DNA from: Klebsiella pneumoniae | GTDB taxonomy: Bacteria > Desulfobacterota > Binatia > Bin18 | Assembly (NCBI GenBank): GCA_945865755.1 | Contig: CAMBFS010000019.1 | Span: forward strand, 1 to 38,031 | Direction of reading: 5' to 3' | Length of the DNA stretch: 38,031 nt | Shown here: piece by piece, positions 22,955 to 32,032 of the stretch | Numbering within the stretch: the stretch's first letter is position 1 | Layout: each line of letters opens with the position of its first letter | Notes under the pieces: generated by a model | Seen by the model: only the letters and a program-made list of their open reading frames with translations | The model's database searches: none | Told to the model about the DNA's origin: nothing | Position numbers and translations under genes: made by a program

Positions 22955-24367
22955 TTAATCCCACCCCAGTTCATCAGCGCGTTTGAAGACCGCTAATCCG
23001 AGCAGACAGCCAACGGCCAGATAGAAGTAGGCATCAACAAACGACATCCCTACCCCACCAATGAACGGAACATACCCTAACGCCGCACCCAATGCCCACC
23101 GAGCCGCGGCAAACCCAGAGTAGATGAGCATGACCTGCATATACACTGGTCCCATCCGTTTCATCGTATCCACGCCAATCAGTGGGTTGATAACAGACCA
23201 GAAGTTGGAAGAAAGCGCGGCCACGATCAACGCCACCGGCGTGTAGGCCACCTTCCAGGCTAACGCGAGTCCAATCAGGAGTGACATCCCCAAGGTATAT
23301 TCCGTGGCGGTCGCGGGTGTCGTCGTGCGTGGGGGTGTCACCCCCAGTCTCCGAGCAACCGCAGCTTCGTCTTCTTCACTCTCAGCGGCGGGCGTATCCT
23401 CATCTTCCCCGCCATTTTCCTTGAGGACTTCGAGGAGTCCCGCCACGGCGGCATCCGGTTCCGCCTCTCGCTGGGTTGGCGCGAGCTGTGCCATCGCCGC
23501 AGGCTCTTCTTGTTGTCCCCAGATCAATCCGCTCATTCCCAGATTCGATCCCAGCATCACCATCAACAGTAATGCCGGGGCCCAGCCAATCAATAACACG
23601 CCCCCACTCAACCGCAGTGGGCGATACAAATCCGCGATGTCATTAAACTCCGGCATCGCACGGCGCATATTGCCCTTGGCGACTTGATACAACGAATGGA
23701 AGCTGTACCAGAGTAAAATCCCTTGCGAAAACGGGAGGGCGTACACCGTAAAGCGCGCGGCGAAGCCGAAAAGTCCAGTGAACAGCGCAAGGACGACAAA
23801 GGCCAGTCGGTCCTGCAATGGATAAGACAGGATGGTCGATATTTCGTCCCAGAGAGAGCGAGCACGCTGGCGTTCGCGGACTTGCCAGATGGCGTAGGCG
23901 TTGGTCGGCATACACACGCCGTCGCACTGTGGACAGACAGCTTTCCGACACTCCACGCAGTATCCCACCGCACAAGCGGGACACATCTCTTCCGACCGCA
24001 CCCGTGGATGGTTGACACAGGTTCGCCAGGACCCTGGACGGCCAATGGCATTCGAAGCATGGGCCTCCGGCGATGTGACCCGTGGGGCGGAACGTGGGGT
24101 CTCTGTCCGTGGACGCGGGTGAGCAGTGGCTCCCGTTTTCACCGGTGGTGGTACGGGAATGGATGCTTGTTCAGGTGGAGATTCCACCATTGGTGGAGCA
24201 CTGAGTTCTTCCGTAGCTCCAGCGAGGCGAAACATGGGAGCCACGGGTTGCGCCAATGCGACAGGAACATCCGCCCCACACTCACACACAACCCTCGCCG
24301 TCCGGTTCGACATTTGCGCGGAAGAAACTTCAGTCGGTGTTTCACACACCGTGCAACGAATTTCCAT
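22955..24367 (-). CDS. zinc-ribbon integral membrane protein, function unknown
   Basis: A 470-residue protein. Residues 1-35 hold two Cys pairs (CTVCETP, CECGAD), a zinc ribbon of the zinc_ribbon/MJ0042 kind. A Pro-rich linker follows to about 120. A B-box-like Cys/His cluster comes next (CVNHPRVRSEEMCPACAVGY, CVECRKAVCPQC). From about residue 180 there are five or six membrane spans, broken near 295-365 by a strongly acidic loop (KENGGEDEDTPAAESEEDEA). The transmembrane part is reminiscent of Yip1-like proteins. The ATG at 24367 is backed by GGAGG at good spacing. It is divergent from the CCA-adding-type gene. No function can be assigned. Confidence 0.75.
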   Translation of the reverse strand: MEIRCTVCETPTEVSSAQMSNRTARVVCECGADVPVALAQPVAPMFRLAGATEELSAPPMVESPPEQASIPVPPPVKTGATAHPRPRTETPRSAPRVTSPEAHASNAIGRPGSWRTCVNHPRVRSEEMCPACAVGYCVECRKAVCPQCDGVCMPTNAYAIWQVRERQRARSLWDEISTILSYPLQDRLAFVVLALFTGLFGFAARFTVYALPFSQGILLWYSFHSLYQVAKGNMRRAMPEFNDIADLYRPLRLSGGVLLIGWAPALLLMVMLGSNLGMSGLIWGQQEEPAAMAQLAPTQREAEPDAAVAGLLEVLKENGGEDEDTPAAESEEDEAAVARRLGVTPPRTTTPATATEYTLGMSLLIGLALAWKVAYTPVALIVAALSSNFWSVINPLIGVDTMKRMGPVYMQVMLIYSGFAAARWALGAALGYVPFIGGVGMSFVDAYFYLAVGCLLGLAVFKRADELGWD

Positions 24368-24468
24368 TGGGATACCTCCGTGGAAGAGTATCGGCAGAAG
24401 CCATTTGGTCTTAAGACGATACGGTCCGCCACATTGCACCCCACTATCTCGCATGTCACCATGCGCAC

Positions 24469-25779
24469 GTGACTGCAAACGAACGCCACGCCAGACATAT
24501 CGTCCAGACCCTGCGGCACCACGGCTTTGTCGCCTATTTCGCGGGTGGCTGTGTCCGCGACCGCTTGCTCGGCCTTGCCCCCAAGGACTTTGATGTCGCC
24601 ACCAATGCGCGAGCGGAGGTCGTGCAGCGGCTCTTTCCCGGCACGGTTCCCGTGGGCATCCAGTTCGGCGTCGTGTTGGTTGTGAACGACGGCACACCGT
24701 GCGAGGTGGCGACCTTTCGCTCGGATGGGATTTATATTGATGGCCGCCATCCCACCAGCGTGCATTTCGGCAGCGCGCAAGCCGACGCGCAACGGCGCGA
24801 CTTCACCATCAACGGCATGTTCCACGATCCGCTCACGGACGAAGTGATTGATTATGTCGGCGGACGTGACGACCTCCGAGCCGGAGTCATTCGGGCCATT
24901 GGCGATCCCTACGCGCGCTTCGCCGAGGATCGCCTGCGTATGTTACGCGCCGTCCGCTTAGCGGCCCGCCTCGATTTCACCATCGCCCCGGAGACCTTCG
25001 CCGCGATCCGCGACCTCGCCCCAACTATCGGTGACATTGCCTGGGAGCGGATTGGTGATGAAATCGTGAAAATTGTCACCGGGCGTGGAGCCAAGCGGGC
25101 CTTCGAGTTGCTGTCGGAGTCCCGCTTATTGACCGCCGTGCTGCCAGAAATTGAGACAATGCGAGGCATTGAGCAATCGCCGGATTTTCATCCAGAGGGA
25201 GATGTGTTCGTCCACACGTTGCTCTTGCTCGACAATCTCGCCCAACCCACGGAAACGCTGGCGCTGGGCGCGTTGCTCCATGATGTGGCCAAGCCGCTGT
25301 GCCAGGTCCACAACGCCCATCGCATCACCTTTTATGGTCACTGCGAGAAGGGCGCGGAGATGGCGATTGCGATCTGCCAGCGCCTCAAACGGTCACGGGA
25401 AACCTGGGACCGGGTCGCGTATCTCGTCAAGAACCATCTCCGTCTCATCAGCGCGCCGGAGATGCGCACGGCCACGCTCAAGCGGTTTTTACGTGAGGAC
25501 GGGATTGAGGAGTTGATGGAGCTCGCGCGGCTGGATGCGCTCGCGTCCAGTGGAGACCTGCGTTCGTATCACTTCTGTCGTCAGCAACTAGCGGCCCTCG
25601 CGCCTGAGCAAATCGCGCCGCCACGGCTGCTGAGTGGCCATGACCTCATGGCCTTGGGAATTCCGCCGGGACCACGGTTCAAGGAAATTCTTGGGGCCGT
25701 CGAGGATGCGCAACTGGAGGGGCAGCTTCACACGCGGGAAGAGGCGCTGGTGTGGGTGAGGGGGCGGTTCGGAGTCTAA
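24469..25779 (+). CDS. CCA tRNA nucleotidyltransferase/poly(A) polymerase family protein with HD domain
   Basis: A 436-residue class II nucleotidyltransferase. The head domain shows the AGGCVRDRLLG motif (G26-G27), the metal-binding D40-x-D42 (KDFDVATNA), RRDFTINGM, and the neck element EDRLRMLRAVRLAARLDF. An HD domain (LGALLHDVAKP, with FYGHCEKGAEM) follows. HD-containing members repair or add the 3' CCA of tRNA; the family also contains poly(A) polymerases and A-adding enzymes, which cannot be separated with certainty here. The start is a GTG at 24469, since nearby ATGs are out of frame. The last codons (RFGV) are read from a GTTCGGA repeat that continues downstream, so the C-terminus may have been altered by repeat insertion. 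Confidence 0.88.
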   Translation: MTANERHARHIVQTLRHHGFVAYFAGGCVRDRLLGLAPKDFDVATNARAEVVQRLFPGTVPVGIQFGVVLVVNDGTPCEVATFRSDGIYIDGRHPTSVHFGSAQADAQRRDFTINGMFHDPLTDEVIDYVGGRDDLRAGVIRAIGDPYARFAEDRLRMLRAVRLAARLDFTIAPETFAAIRDLAPTIGDIAWERIGDEIVKIVTGRGAKRAFELLSESRLLTAVLPEIETMRGIEQSPDFHPEGDVFVHTLLLLDNLAQPTETLALGALLHDVAKPLCQVHNAHRITFYGHCEKGAEMAIAICQRLKRSRETWDRVAYLVKNHLRLISAPEMRTATLKRFLREDGIEELMELARLDALASSGDLRSYHFCRQQLAALAPEQIAPPRLLSGHDLMALGIPPGPRFKEILGAVEDAQLEGQLHTREEALVWVRGRFGV

Positions 25780-25832
25780 GACCGTTCGGAGTCGAAAACA
25801 GTTCGGAGTCTAAGACCGTTCGGAGTGTGGAG
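25767..25832. repeat. 17-bp tandem repeat containing GTTCGGA
   Basis: Copies of GTTCGGAGTCTAAGACC start at 25767, 25784 (variant GTCGAAAACA ending) and 25801. A partial copy GTTCGGAGTGTGGAG starts at 25818. The first copy provides the stop codon and last codons of the CCA-adding-type gene. The 7-bp core is the same as in the array at 15853-15890. A degraded part of the palindrome type at 4483-4559 follows near 25838. Confidence 0.8.
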
Positions 25833-25952
25833 TTTGCAGCCCGGATGAAGCAACCGTTTGGAATTCCGGTGCCCCCAGTCGCTTTTGTCGAGGTTAGGGA
25901 TAAGAGAAAGCCTACTTGAGGGTTCAACCCACGCCATGCTACCTGTCTGAAC

Positions 25953-26150
25953 ATGAGCACTCTGACTGAGATCGAAATCGCCGTTGAGGCGCTCCCTTCG
26001 GAGCAGCAACAGGAACTCTTTCTTTTTCTCGCTGCCCGATTGCGCGGCGCGGGACAGCTTCCACCCCCACGTGAGTTCAGCCAAGAACAAATCGAAGCCT
26101 GGATTGCCGATGATGAGGAGGGGCTGCGGCGTCTCCAAGAGGAACGGTGA
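25953..26150 (+). CDS. small antitoxin-like protein (VapB/DUF2281-like)
   Basis: A 65-residue acidic protein: an N-terminal helical segment (MSTLTEIEIAVEALPSEQQQ) typical of proteins that precede PIN toxins, and an acidic C-terminal tail (IADDEEGLRRLQEER) of the kind that wraps the toxin. The stop overlaps the start of the PIN-domain gene by 4 bp (GTGA). It is probably the antitoxin and autorepressor of the pair. No operator was identified. Confidence 0.7.
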   Translation: MSTLTEIEIAVEALPSEQQQELFLFLAARLRGAGQLPPPREFSQEQIEAWIADDEEGLRRLQEER

Positions 26151-26560
26151 GACTGTTCCTTGACACGAGCGTGCTGCTGGCCGCGGCAGGGTCGGCGAAT
26201 GGCGCTTCGCGTGCACTGTTCTCCTATGCTTCGACACAAGATTGGACTCTGCTCTGTAGCCCGTATGTCCTCATCGAAGTACAGCGAAATCTTCCGAAGC
26301 TGGGGACTGGCACCACGGAATGGCCCAGGCTCCGTGCCCGCATGACCGTGGTGGACGATGTGGTGGTGCTGGGTTGGCCAGTCGTCTTCGCCGCGAGCAA
26401 GGACCGGCCTATTTTGTTCACTGCGCTGGCATGGGCGGATGTGCTCCTCACGCTGGATAAGGCGGATTTTGCCGATGTGTTAGGCGGGAGTTTCTACGGG
26501 TTACGCGTCTTGTTGCCTTCCGACTTTCTCCAACACGAACGTGCGGACGGACGACTATAA
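26147..26560 (+). CDS. PIN-domain ribonuclease, VapC-like toxin
   Basis: A 137-residue PIN domain. The metal-binding acidic residues are D6 (LFLDTSVLLAAAGS), E44 (YVLIEVQRN), D86 (SKDRPILFTAL) and D98 with D104 or D108 (AWADVLLTLDKADF). Such proteins cut RNA, often tRNA or rRNA, when the antitoxin is lost. The GTG start overlaps the stop of the antitoxin-like gene. The residue spacing and TLDKADF motif resemble the PIN subgroup that pairs with short DUF2281-type proteins. Confidence 0.82.
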   Translation: MRLFLDTSVLLAAAGSANGASRALFSYASTQDWTLLCSPYVLIEVQRNLPKLGTGTTEWPRLRARMTVVDDVVVLGWPVVFAASKDRPILFTALAWADVLLTLDKADFADVLGGSFYGLRVLLPSDFLQHERADGRL

Positions 26561-26619
26561 CTAAAACGTAGCGTTTCGAGTTGGATCGTCAGGAGGCTGA
26601 ATCTTTTTCCCACCGTTCC

Positions 26620-28065
26620 TCACAACGGCAGGAAAATCCGCACCGTCGTCCCCTGCTTGAGCTGACTGGTGATGCGGAGCACGCCGTGGTGCGCTTGCAC
26701 GATGTGTTTGACAATCGCGAGCCCGAGCCCAGTGCCGCCTAATTCGCGAGAACGCGCTTTGTCCACGCGGTAAAACCGTTGGGTGAGACGCGGCAAGTCC
26801 TCTTCCGGAATCCCACTCCCAGTGTCCGTTACGGACACTTCCATCCACTCTCCGGGCTGCGTCGTCCCAGCAGCCATACCGTTGTGGGCTTGTGCGCCAA
26901 TCTCTGGATCGTGAACCACGCGCGCCGAGACCGTCACCGTTCCACTCGTGGGCGTATACTTGATTGCGTTATCAATAAGATTGACGAGCACCTGTTGAAG
27001 ACGGTCGCTGTCGCCCGTGAGCGAGGGCAATTCCAGCGGGCAATGCCGGATGAGCGTGACACCCGCCGCCGCTGCTTTTTCTCTCACGACCTCGAACACC
27101 TCATTCACCACATCGGCGAGCACAATGTCTTCCTTGCGCAGTTCCGTCTTGCCGAGTTCCAGGTTCGACAAGGTGAGGAGATCATCAATTAAACGACTGA
27201 GCCGTTCCGAGTGGCGGTCAATGATTTCGAGGAACCGTTGCGCGGTCACCTCGTCCTTGATCGCCCCGTTGAGCAAGGTCTCGGCGTACCCCTTGATCGC
27301 CGTCAGTGGAGTGCGCAGTTCATGTGACACGTTCGCGACGAAATCGGCGCGCACGGATTCCAGCCGCTTGATTTGCGTGAGGTCGTAAAAGACCAACACG
27401 TAGCCGCTCACCGTCACCCCGTCTTCGTAAATCTGCATCGCGCTGGCCGCCAGATAGCGCCCTTCGGTACTCTCCAGTTGCAGCTCGCGACTGACCGGGG
27501 CGTCGCCAAGCCGCCGATCAGCCACTTCGCGTAAGAGTTCCTGGAGCAAAGGATGGCGCGAAAACGCCTGAATCGGCTTGCCCTGCCACTCTTGACCGGG
27601 ACGGAAATCAAAGAGTTCCTGCGCCGCCGGATTACACAGGACGACATGGCCCGTGGGGTCAATCACCACCACGCCTTCGGCCATGCTTTGCAACACGGCT
27701 TCCAACTTCTTGCGCTCGGCGGCCAACGCCCGCAATCGTTCATGTTGCCGCGCGACGGCGTGCTGCACCCCACGTTCCAGGGCTCCGACCTCATCTTCAT
27801 TCCGGACAGGGAGCGAGGGCGGGACGTCGCGCTCCGAGGTCGTTTCGAGGAAAGTGCCTAACTCGCGGAGCCGCGCTTGCAGGTGCTTCCCGAACGTGAG
27901 CGCGCCCACGACAGCCCCCAGCTCCAAGAAGAGCGACCCATACCACAGAAAGTGTGGACGCAAAGGCAGTGGAGAGGCGACATAAACCAGGAGGCCAAGG
28001 AACCCCGCGACCGTGAGCAGGGAGAACAGGGCGATGGGGAAAAAGACGCTATTCCGCCAGTGCAT
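26620..28065 (-). CDS. phoR: phosphate regulon sensor kinase PhoR
   Basis: A 481-residue membrane kinase. Two membrane spans lie at about 9-27 and 35-58. They are followed by a HAMP-like linker, a PAS domain (about 130-235, MAEGVVVIDPTGHVVLCNPA), HisKA with the acceptor His near residue 248 (FVANVSHELRTPLTAIKGYA), and HATPase_c with NLIDNAIKYTP, DTGSGIPEED and GTGLGLAIVKHIV. The short periplasmic part and PAS match PhoR. The ATG at 28065 lies inside the end of phoB (17-bp overlap), so the two are coupled. It would phosphorylate PhoB when phosphate is scarce and be held off by PstSCAB-PhoU when it is not. Confidence 0.92.
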   Translation of the reverse strand: MHWRNSVFFPIALFSLLTVAGFLGLLVYVASPLPLRPHFLWYGSLFLELGAVVGALTFGKHLQARLRELGTFLETTSERDVPPSLPVRNEDEVGALERGVQHAVARQHERLRALAAERKKLEAVLQSMAEGVVVIDPTGHVVLCNPAAQELFDFRPGQEWQGKPIQAFSRHPLLQELLREVADRRLGDAPVSRELQLESTEGRYLAASAMQIYEDGVTVSGYVLVFYDLTQIKRLESVRADFVANVSHELRTPLTAIKGYAETLLNGAIKDEVTAQRFLEIIDRHSERLSRLIDDLLTLSNLELGKTELRKEDIVLADVVNEVFEVVREKAAAAGVTLIRHCPLELPSLTGDSDRLQQVLVNLIDNAIKYTPTSGTVTVSARVVHDPEIGAQAHNGMAAGTTQPGEWMEVSVTDTGSGIPEEDLPRLTQRFYRVDKARSRELGGTGLGLAIVKHIVQAHHGVLRITSQLKQGTTVRIFLPL

Positions 28066-28804
28066 CGGGATTAAACTTGTAGCCCACGCCGCGGACCGTG
28101 AGGAGCAGCGTGGGATTGGCGTCGTCTTTTTCAATGCGTTGGCGCAGCCGGCGGATATGCACATCGACCGTGCGCGGCTCGACGTACACGTCTTGCCCCC
28201 ACACGAGGTCGAGGATTTGCGTGCGGCTAAACACCCGGTTGGGATACTCAACAAAAAACTTCAGCAGCTCGAACTCCCGCAGCCCCAGCGCCGTGGTTTG
28301 CCCATCAAGCGTGACTTCGTAGGTGTCGTAGTCGATGCGTAAGCGGCCCTTTTCATAGTGCTCGTGAGGACGATTGAGCGTGGGGCCGTAGGCGCGACGG
28401 AGCACCGCTTTGACGCGCGCGACCAGTTCACGCGGGCTGAACGGTTTGGTCACATAATCGTCGGCTCCCATTTCAAGCCCTAACACTTTGTCCACCTCCG
28501 ACGCGCGTGCCGTCAGCATCAGGATGGGAATCTGCATCGTCGCCTCCTTGGTCCGCAAGATGCGGCAGACATCAAGGCCCGGCACGCCGGGTAACATCAA
28601 ATCTAAAATAACGAGGGCGGGTCGTTCCGTCGCCGCGAGCCGCAACGCGATCTCGCCATCGCTCGCTTCCACGACGGCGAACCCTTCGATCTCGAGGTTA
28701 TACCGGACCAGTTCGCGGATGTCCGGTTCATCCTCGACGAGCAAGATCTTGCGTTTCGCTTCGACCGCGACCAGCGGTTTTGTGTGACTCGATAGGTTGC
28801 TCAT
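28049..28804 (-). CDS. phoB: phosphate regulon response regulator PhoB
   Basis: A 251-residue OmpR/PhoB-type regulator. The receiver has E24-D25, phosphorylatable D68 (LVILDLMLPG) and K120 (YVTKPFSPRELVARVKAVLRR). The winged-helix DNA-binding domain (about 150-245) has LREFELLKFFVEYPNRVFSR and RTVDVHIRRLRQRIE. It follows phoU by 11 bp and overlaps phoR. The likely targets are the 7-bp/11-bp-period sites described upstream of pstS, the porin and the orphan regulator. The N-terminal 18 residues before the receiver are longer than usual, and the start codon has only a weak ribosome binding site. Confidence 0.95.
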   Translation of the reverse strand: MSNLSSHTKPLVAVEAKRKILLVEDEPDIRELVRYNLEIEGFAVVEASDGEIALRLAATERPALVILDLMLPGVPGLDVCRILRTKEATMQIPILMLTARASEVDKVLGLEMGADDYVTKPFSPRELVARVKAVLRRAYGPTLNRPHEHYEKGRLRIDYDTYEVTLDGQTTALGLREFELLKFFVEYPNRVFSRTQILDLVWGQDVYVEPRTVDVHIRRLRQRIEKDDANPTLLLTVRGVGYKFNPDALAE

Positions 28805-28815
28805 ACGTTCTCGTC

Positions 28816-29505
28816 TTATACTGACGCCGGAGGTGGCGAGATATGACGAATGCTTTTTCCTTTCACCATATACACCACCATCTCGGCGATGTTCGTGGCA
28901 TGGTCGGCGATCCGTTCAAGATACTTGGCGATGAACAAGAGGCGGGTCGCGCGACTGACCGCCTGTGGGTCTTGGGTCATGAAGGCGAGCATCTCGCGAA
29001 AAATGTCGGCGGTCAGCCCGTCGATGAAATCGTCGCGCTGGCACACCTGGAGCGCCAGTTCCGTATCCTCGCGGATAAAGGCATCAAGACTCTCACGCAA
29101 CATCGACCGCGCCCAGTCCGCCATTTTCGGTAAATCCACATACGGCTTGAGCGGCGGCTCTTCGTTCAGTTCCAAGGCCCGCTCGCAGATGTTCTGCGCC
29201 ATGTCCCCAACTCGTTCGAGATCGGTGGTCACCTTGAGGCTGGTCATAATGAGCCGCAGGTCCCGCCCCGCCGGTTGATGGAGCGCCAGGAGCCGGGTGC
29301 AGCTCTCGTCCACCGCGACATCCAGGTAATTGACGGTGTGGTCGCGGGCGATCACTTCGTGCGCGAGGGCCGAGTTCCGCTCGACCAGCGAGGTCATGGC
29401 ATCGCCAATCTGCTTTTCGACCAGTCCCCCCATCTCCAGGATTTTGGCGCGCAGTTGTTGAAGTTCTTCTTCGTAGACGCGATCGGTATGTAGTTGTTGT
29501 GGCAT
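28816..29505 (-). CDS. phoU: phosphate transport system regulator PhoU
   Basis: A 229-residue all-helical protein with two three-helix PhoU repeats: LEMGGLVEKQIGDAMTSL in the N-terminal half and the matching second half LLFIAKYLERIADHATNIAEMVVY. The conserved D/E-rich metal sites (LERVGDMAQNI and LERIADHATNI) are intact. It acts at the inner membrane between PstB and PhoR to repress the regulon in high phosphate. The ATG is preceded by GGGAG. It lies in the expected place between pstB and phoB. Confidence 0.95.
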   Translation of the reverse strand: MPQQLHTDRVYEEELQQLRAKILEMGGLVEKQIGDAMTSLVERNSALAHEVIARDHTVNYLDVAVDESCTRLLALHQPAGRDLRLIMTSLKVTTDLERVGDMAQNICERALELNEEPPLKPYVDLPKMADWARSMLRESLDAFIREDTELALQVCQRDDFIDGLTADIFREMLAFMTQDPQAVSRATRLLFIAKYLERIADHATNIAEMVVYMVKGKSIRHISPPPASV

Positions 29506-29529
29506 AACACCGCTCCCATGATCCGATGA

Positions 29530-30381
29530 TCAGCCGAATCTGCCGGTTATGTAGTCTTCGGTCTCTTGCTTGTCTGGGGTCCTGAAGAGCTTGTCGGTCT
29601 TGCCGAACTCTACCAGCCGCCCCAGATACATGAAAGCCGTATAATCGGACACCCGCGCCGCTTGCTGCATGTTGTGCGTGACGATCACAATGGTGTACCG
29701 CTGCTTCAATTCGTGAATCAGTTCCTCGATCTTGGTGGTCGCGATCGGGTCAAGCGCCGAGCAGGGTTCATCCATCAGCACGATCTCAGGCTCGACGGCG
29801 ATGGTCCGGGCGATACAGAGCCGCTGGTGCTGTCCGCCGGAGAGCGCCAGGGCGTTGTCGTGCAAGCGGTCCTTGACCTCGTTCCACAGAGCCGCGCTCT
29901 GCAGACTCTCGGTCACGATCTCATCAAGCCGCGCTTTCTGTTTGATGCCCAGGATACGTGGGCCGTATGCCACATTCTCGTAAATGGTTTTCGGGAACGG
30001 GTTGGGCTTCTGGAACACCATGCCCACGCGCTTGCGGAGGTCGGTCACATCCAGTGTGGGGTCCAGAATCTCGTCGCCACTCAGGCGAATGCTCCCGGTC
30101 ACCCGGACGTTATCAATCAGATCATTGAGGCGATTCAGGCAGCGCAGCAGGGTCGATTTGCCGCAGCCAGAAGGGCCGATGAAGGCGGTGACCTCACGCC
30201 GACCAATGTTGAGGTCAATATCAAACAGCGCCTGTTTGCTCCCGTAGAAGAGAGAGACCTGACGAATCTCCACCTCGGTCGCGTGCGCGTCCGCCGCCGC
30301 CAGCGGGTCCTTGCCGTTAGGGCCATCATGCGCGGGCGGAAGCGACACAGCGGAAGGTCGTACGGAATGCTCTTTATCCAT
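29530..30381 (-). CDS. pstB: phosphate ABC transporter ATP-binding protein PstB
   Basis: A 283-residue ATPase with Walker [10 protein letters not shown] (about 69-77), the PstB-type Q-loop [16 protein letters not shown], signature [13 protein letters not shown] (His for the usual second Gln), Walker [14 protein letters not shown] and the H-switch [17 protein letters not shown] at 30405 would add eight residues and overlap pstA; the ATG at 30381, with AGG upstream, is preferred. The first 35 residues form an extra tail before the ABC domain. It energises import through PstC-PstA. Confidence 0.95.
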   Translation of the reverse strand: MDKEHSVRPSAVSLPPAHDGPNGKDPLAAADAHATEVEIRQVSLFYGSKQALFDIDLNIGRREVTAFIGPSGCGKSTLLRCLNRLNDLIDNVRVTGSIRLSGDEILDPTLDVTDLRKRVGMVFQKPNPFPKTIYENVAYGPRILGIKQKARLDEIVTESLQSAALWNEVKDRLHDNALALSGGQHQRLCIARTIAVEPEIVLMDEPCSALDPIATTKIEELIHELKQRYTIVIVTHNMQQAARVSDYTAFMYLGRLVEFGKTDKLFRTPDKQETEDYITGRFG

Positions 30382-30391
30382 AATTCGCCTG

Positions 30392-32032
30392 CTAGAACGT
30401 GCCAAATCGCAATCGACTGCGCAGCCGGTTACGCACGATAATCGCCGTGAGGTTCAACAGCAGAATAATCCCAATCAGCAACAAGGTCGTCATAAACACC
30501 ATTGGCTTGGCCGCCTCCACATTAGGGGACTGGAAGCCCACATCATAGATGTGAAAGCCCAAGTGCATGAATTTTCGCTCAAGGTGAAAGAACGGCGCAT
30601 GGGCATCCAGCGGTAAGGTCGGCGCGAGCTTCACGACGCCAGTAATCATCAACGGCGCGACTTCACCCGCCCCGCGCGCCATCGCGAGAATCATGCCGGT
30701 CAGAATACCAGGCAGCGCGCCAGGGAGAACAATCTTGCGAATCGTCTCCCACTTCGTCGCCCCTAAGGCCAGCGAACCTTCGCGCCATTCGCGTGGGATC
30801 GAGGACAGGGATTCTTCGGTCGCGACAATCACCACGGGAACGGTCAGCAACGCCAACGTGAGCGAGGCCCACAGAATCCCCCCCGTACCATACGTGGGGG
30901 TCGGCAAAGCCTCTGGGTAGAACAACCGGTCGATACTGCCACCCATCAGATAGACGAAGAACCCTAACCCGAAGACGCCAAAGACGATGGAGGGTACGCC
31001 CGCCAGGTTGTTGACGGCGATGCGGACCGCGCGCACCATCGGCCCTTGCTTGGCGTATTCCCGCAGATAGAGCGCGGCGATCACCCCGAACGGCACCACC
31101 ATGACACTCATAATCAGCACCATGATGACCGTGCCAAAAATGGCTGGGAACACCCCGCCCTCGGTGTTGGACTCCCGAGGTTCATGCCACACAAATTCGA
31201 CGAGCCGGGTCACGTACAACGTGAATCGCTCCCACCAGCTTAACTGATTGGGCAAAAAGGCGCGCACGACCGCCGCGACGGGCAGCTCCTTTTCTTTTCC
31301 CCCAGCGGCCTTCACGAGAAACCGATAGCGTGCGTTCTCATCGTAGAGCGTCTTGAGTTCGGCGGCTTTCTCCTCGTAGCGCTGCTGTAACGCGGCGATC
31401 TCCTGCTCAAGCGCGGGGATCTGTTTCGCGGCCGGTGTTGAGTCTCGCTCTTGCGTCTGGAGACCTTTCATCTCAAGGCGGACTTGCTCCAGGCGGTAGT
31501 TGATGTCGCCGATTTCCTTGCGTTCAATCCGGTGGATGCGGTGCAGCGTTTCTTGCGTCCGCGGGTGGATTTCCTGAAATCTTTTCCACGCCGACGCGGA
31601 CCCCTCGGCGATCACTTTTCCATCCTGGGTCACGGTGGTGAGGAACCCAAACAGCGGCCCCCACTCCCAGCGCTCGAAGAGTAGCGCTTCAGCCGGGAAC
31701 GACCGAGCCGTGATCTCGTCGTCGTTGATCCAGCGAAAATCCGCGCCATACAGATCGCGGTTGGCGATCTGAAATTCGGTGCGATATTGCACGGTTGCCG
31801 TGGGGGTATCGGGCGTGGGAATCGGCTCGCTGATAATCTGTTGTCCAAGAAGTTCGGTGCCATCTTTCAGGGTGACCTGGACCAATCGGTCTGGCCAATA
31901 ATACCCCAGCGCGTTGGCGGCGACGATCACGATCAGTGAGATAATCATAATGAGGCTAAGCGCCAACGCGCCGCCGGTCATCCAGATGAACGGGTCACCG
32001 CTTTTCCAAAATTTGCCGAAAGAGGTGCTCAT
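30392..32032 (-). CDS. pstA: phosphate ABC transporter permease PstA, long form
   Basis: A 546-residue permease, about 250 residues longer than the E. coli protein. After one membrane span (about 18-43) comes a periplasmic region with a beta-rich part and a long coiled coil (about 155-250: [20 protein letters not shown]). The transport domain (about 300-540) has five or six spans and the EAA motif ([20 protein letters not shown]). Such long PstA proteins are known in Pseudomonas and related bacteria, paired with long PstC. The start overlaps the end of pstC by 4 bp. Confidence 0.93.
   Translation of the reverse strand: MSTSFGKFWKSGDPFIWMTGGALALSLIMIISLIVIVAANALGYYWPDRLVQVTLKDGTELLGQQIISEPIPTPDTPTATVQYRTEFQIANRDLYGADFRWINDDEITARSFPAEALLFERWEWGPLFGFLTTVTQDGKVIAEGSASAWKRFQEIHPRTQETLHRIHRIERKEIGDINYRLEQVRLEMKGLQTQERDSTPAAKQIPALEQEIAALQQRYEEKAAELKTLYDENARYRFLVKAAGGKEKELPVAAVVRAFLPNQLSWWERFTLYVTRLVEFVWHEPRESNTEGGVFPAIFGTVIMVLIMSVMVVPFGVIAALYLREYAKQGPMVRAVRIAVNNLAGVPSIVFGVFGLGFFVYLMGGSIDRLFYPEALPTPTYGTGGILWASLTLALLTVPVVIVATEESLSSIPREWREGSLALGATKWETIRKIVLPGALPGILTGMILAMARGAGEVAPLMITGVVKLAPTLPLDAHAPFFHLERKFMHLGFHIYDVGFQSPNVEAAKPMVFMTTLLLIGIILLLNLTAIIVRNRLRSRLRFGTF

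Noticed and set aside
29566-30441. Open frame of 291 codons antisense to pstB
   Set aside because: It mirrors the pstB reading frame; the sense strand has all ABC motifs.
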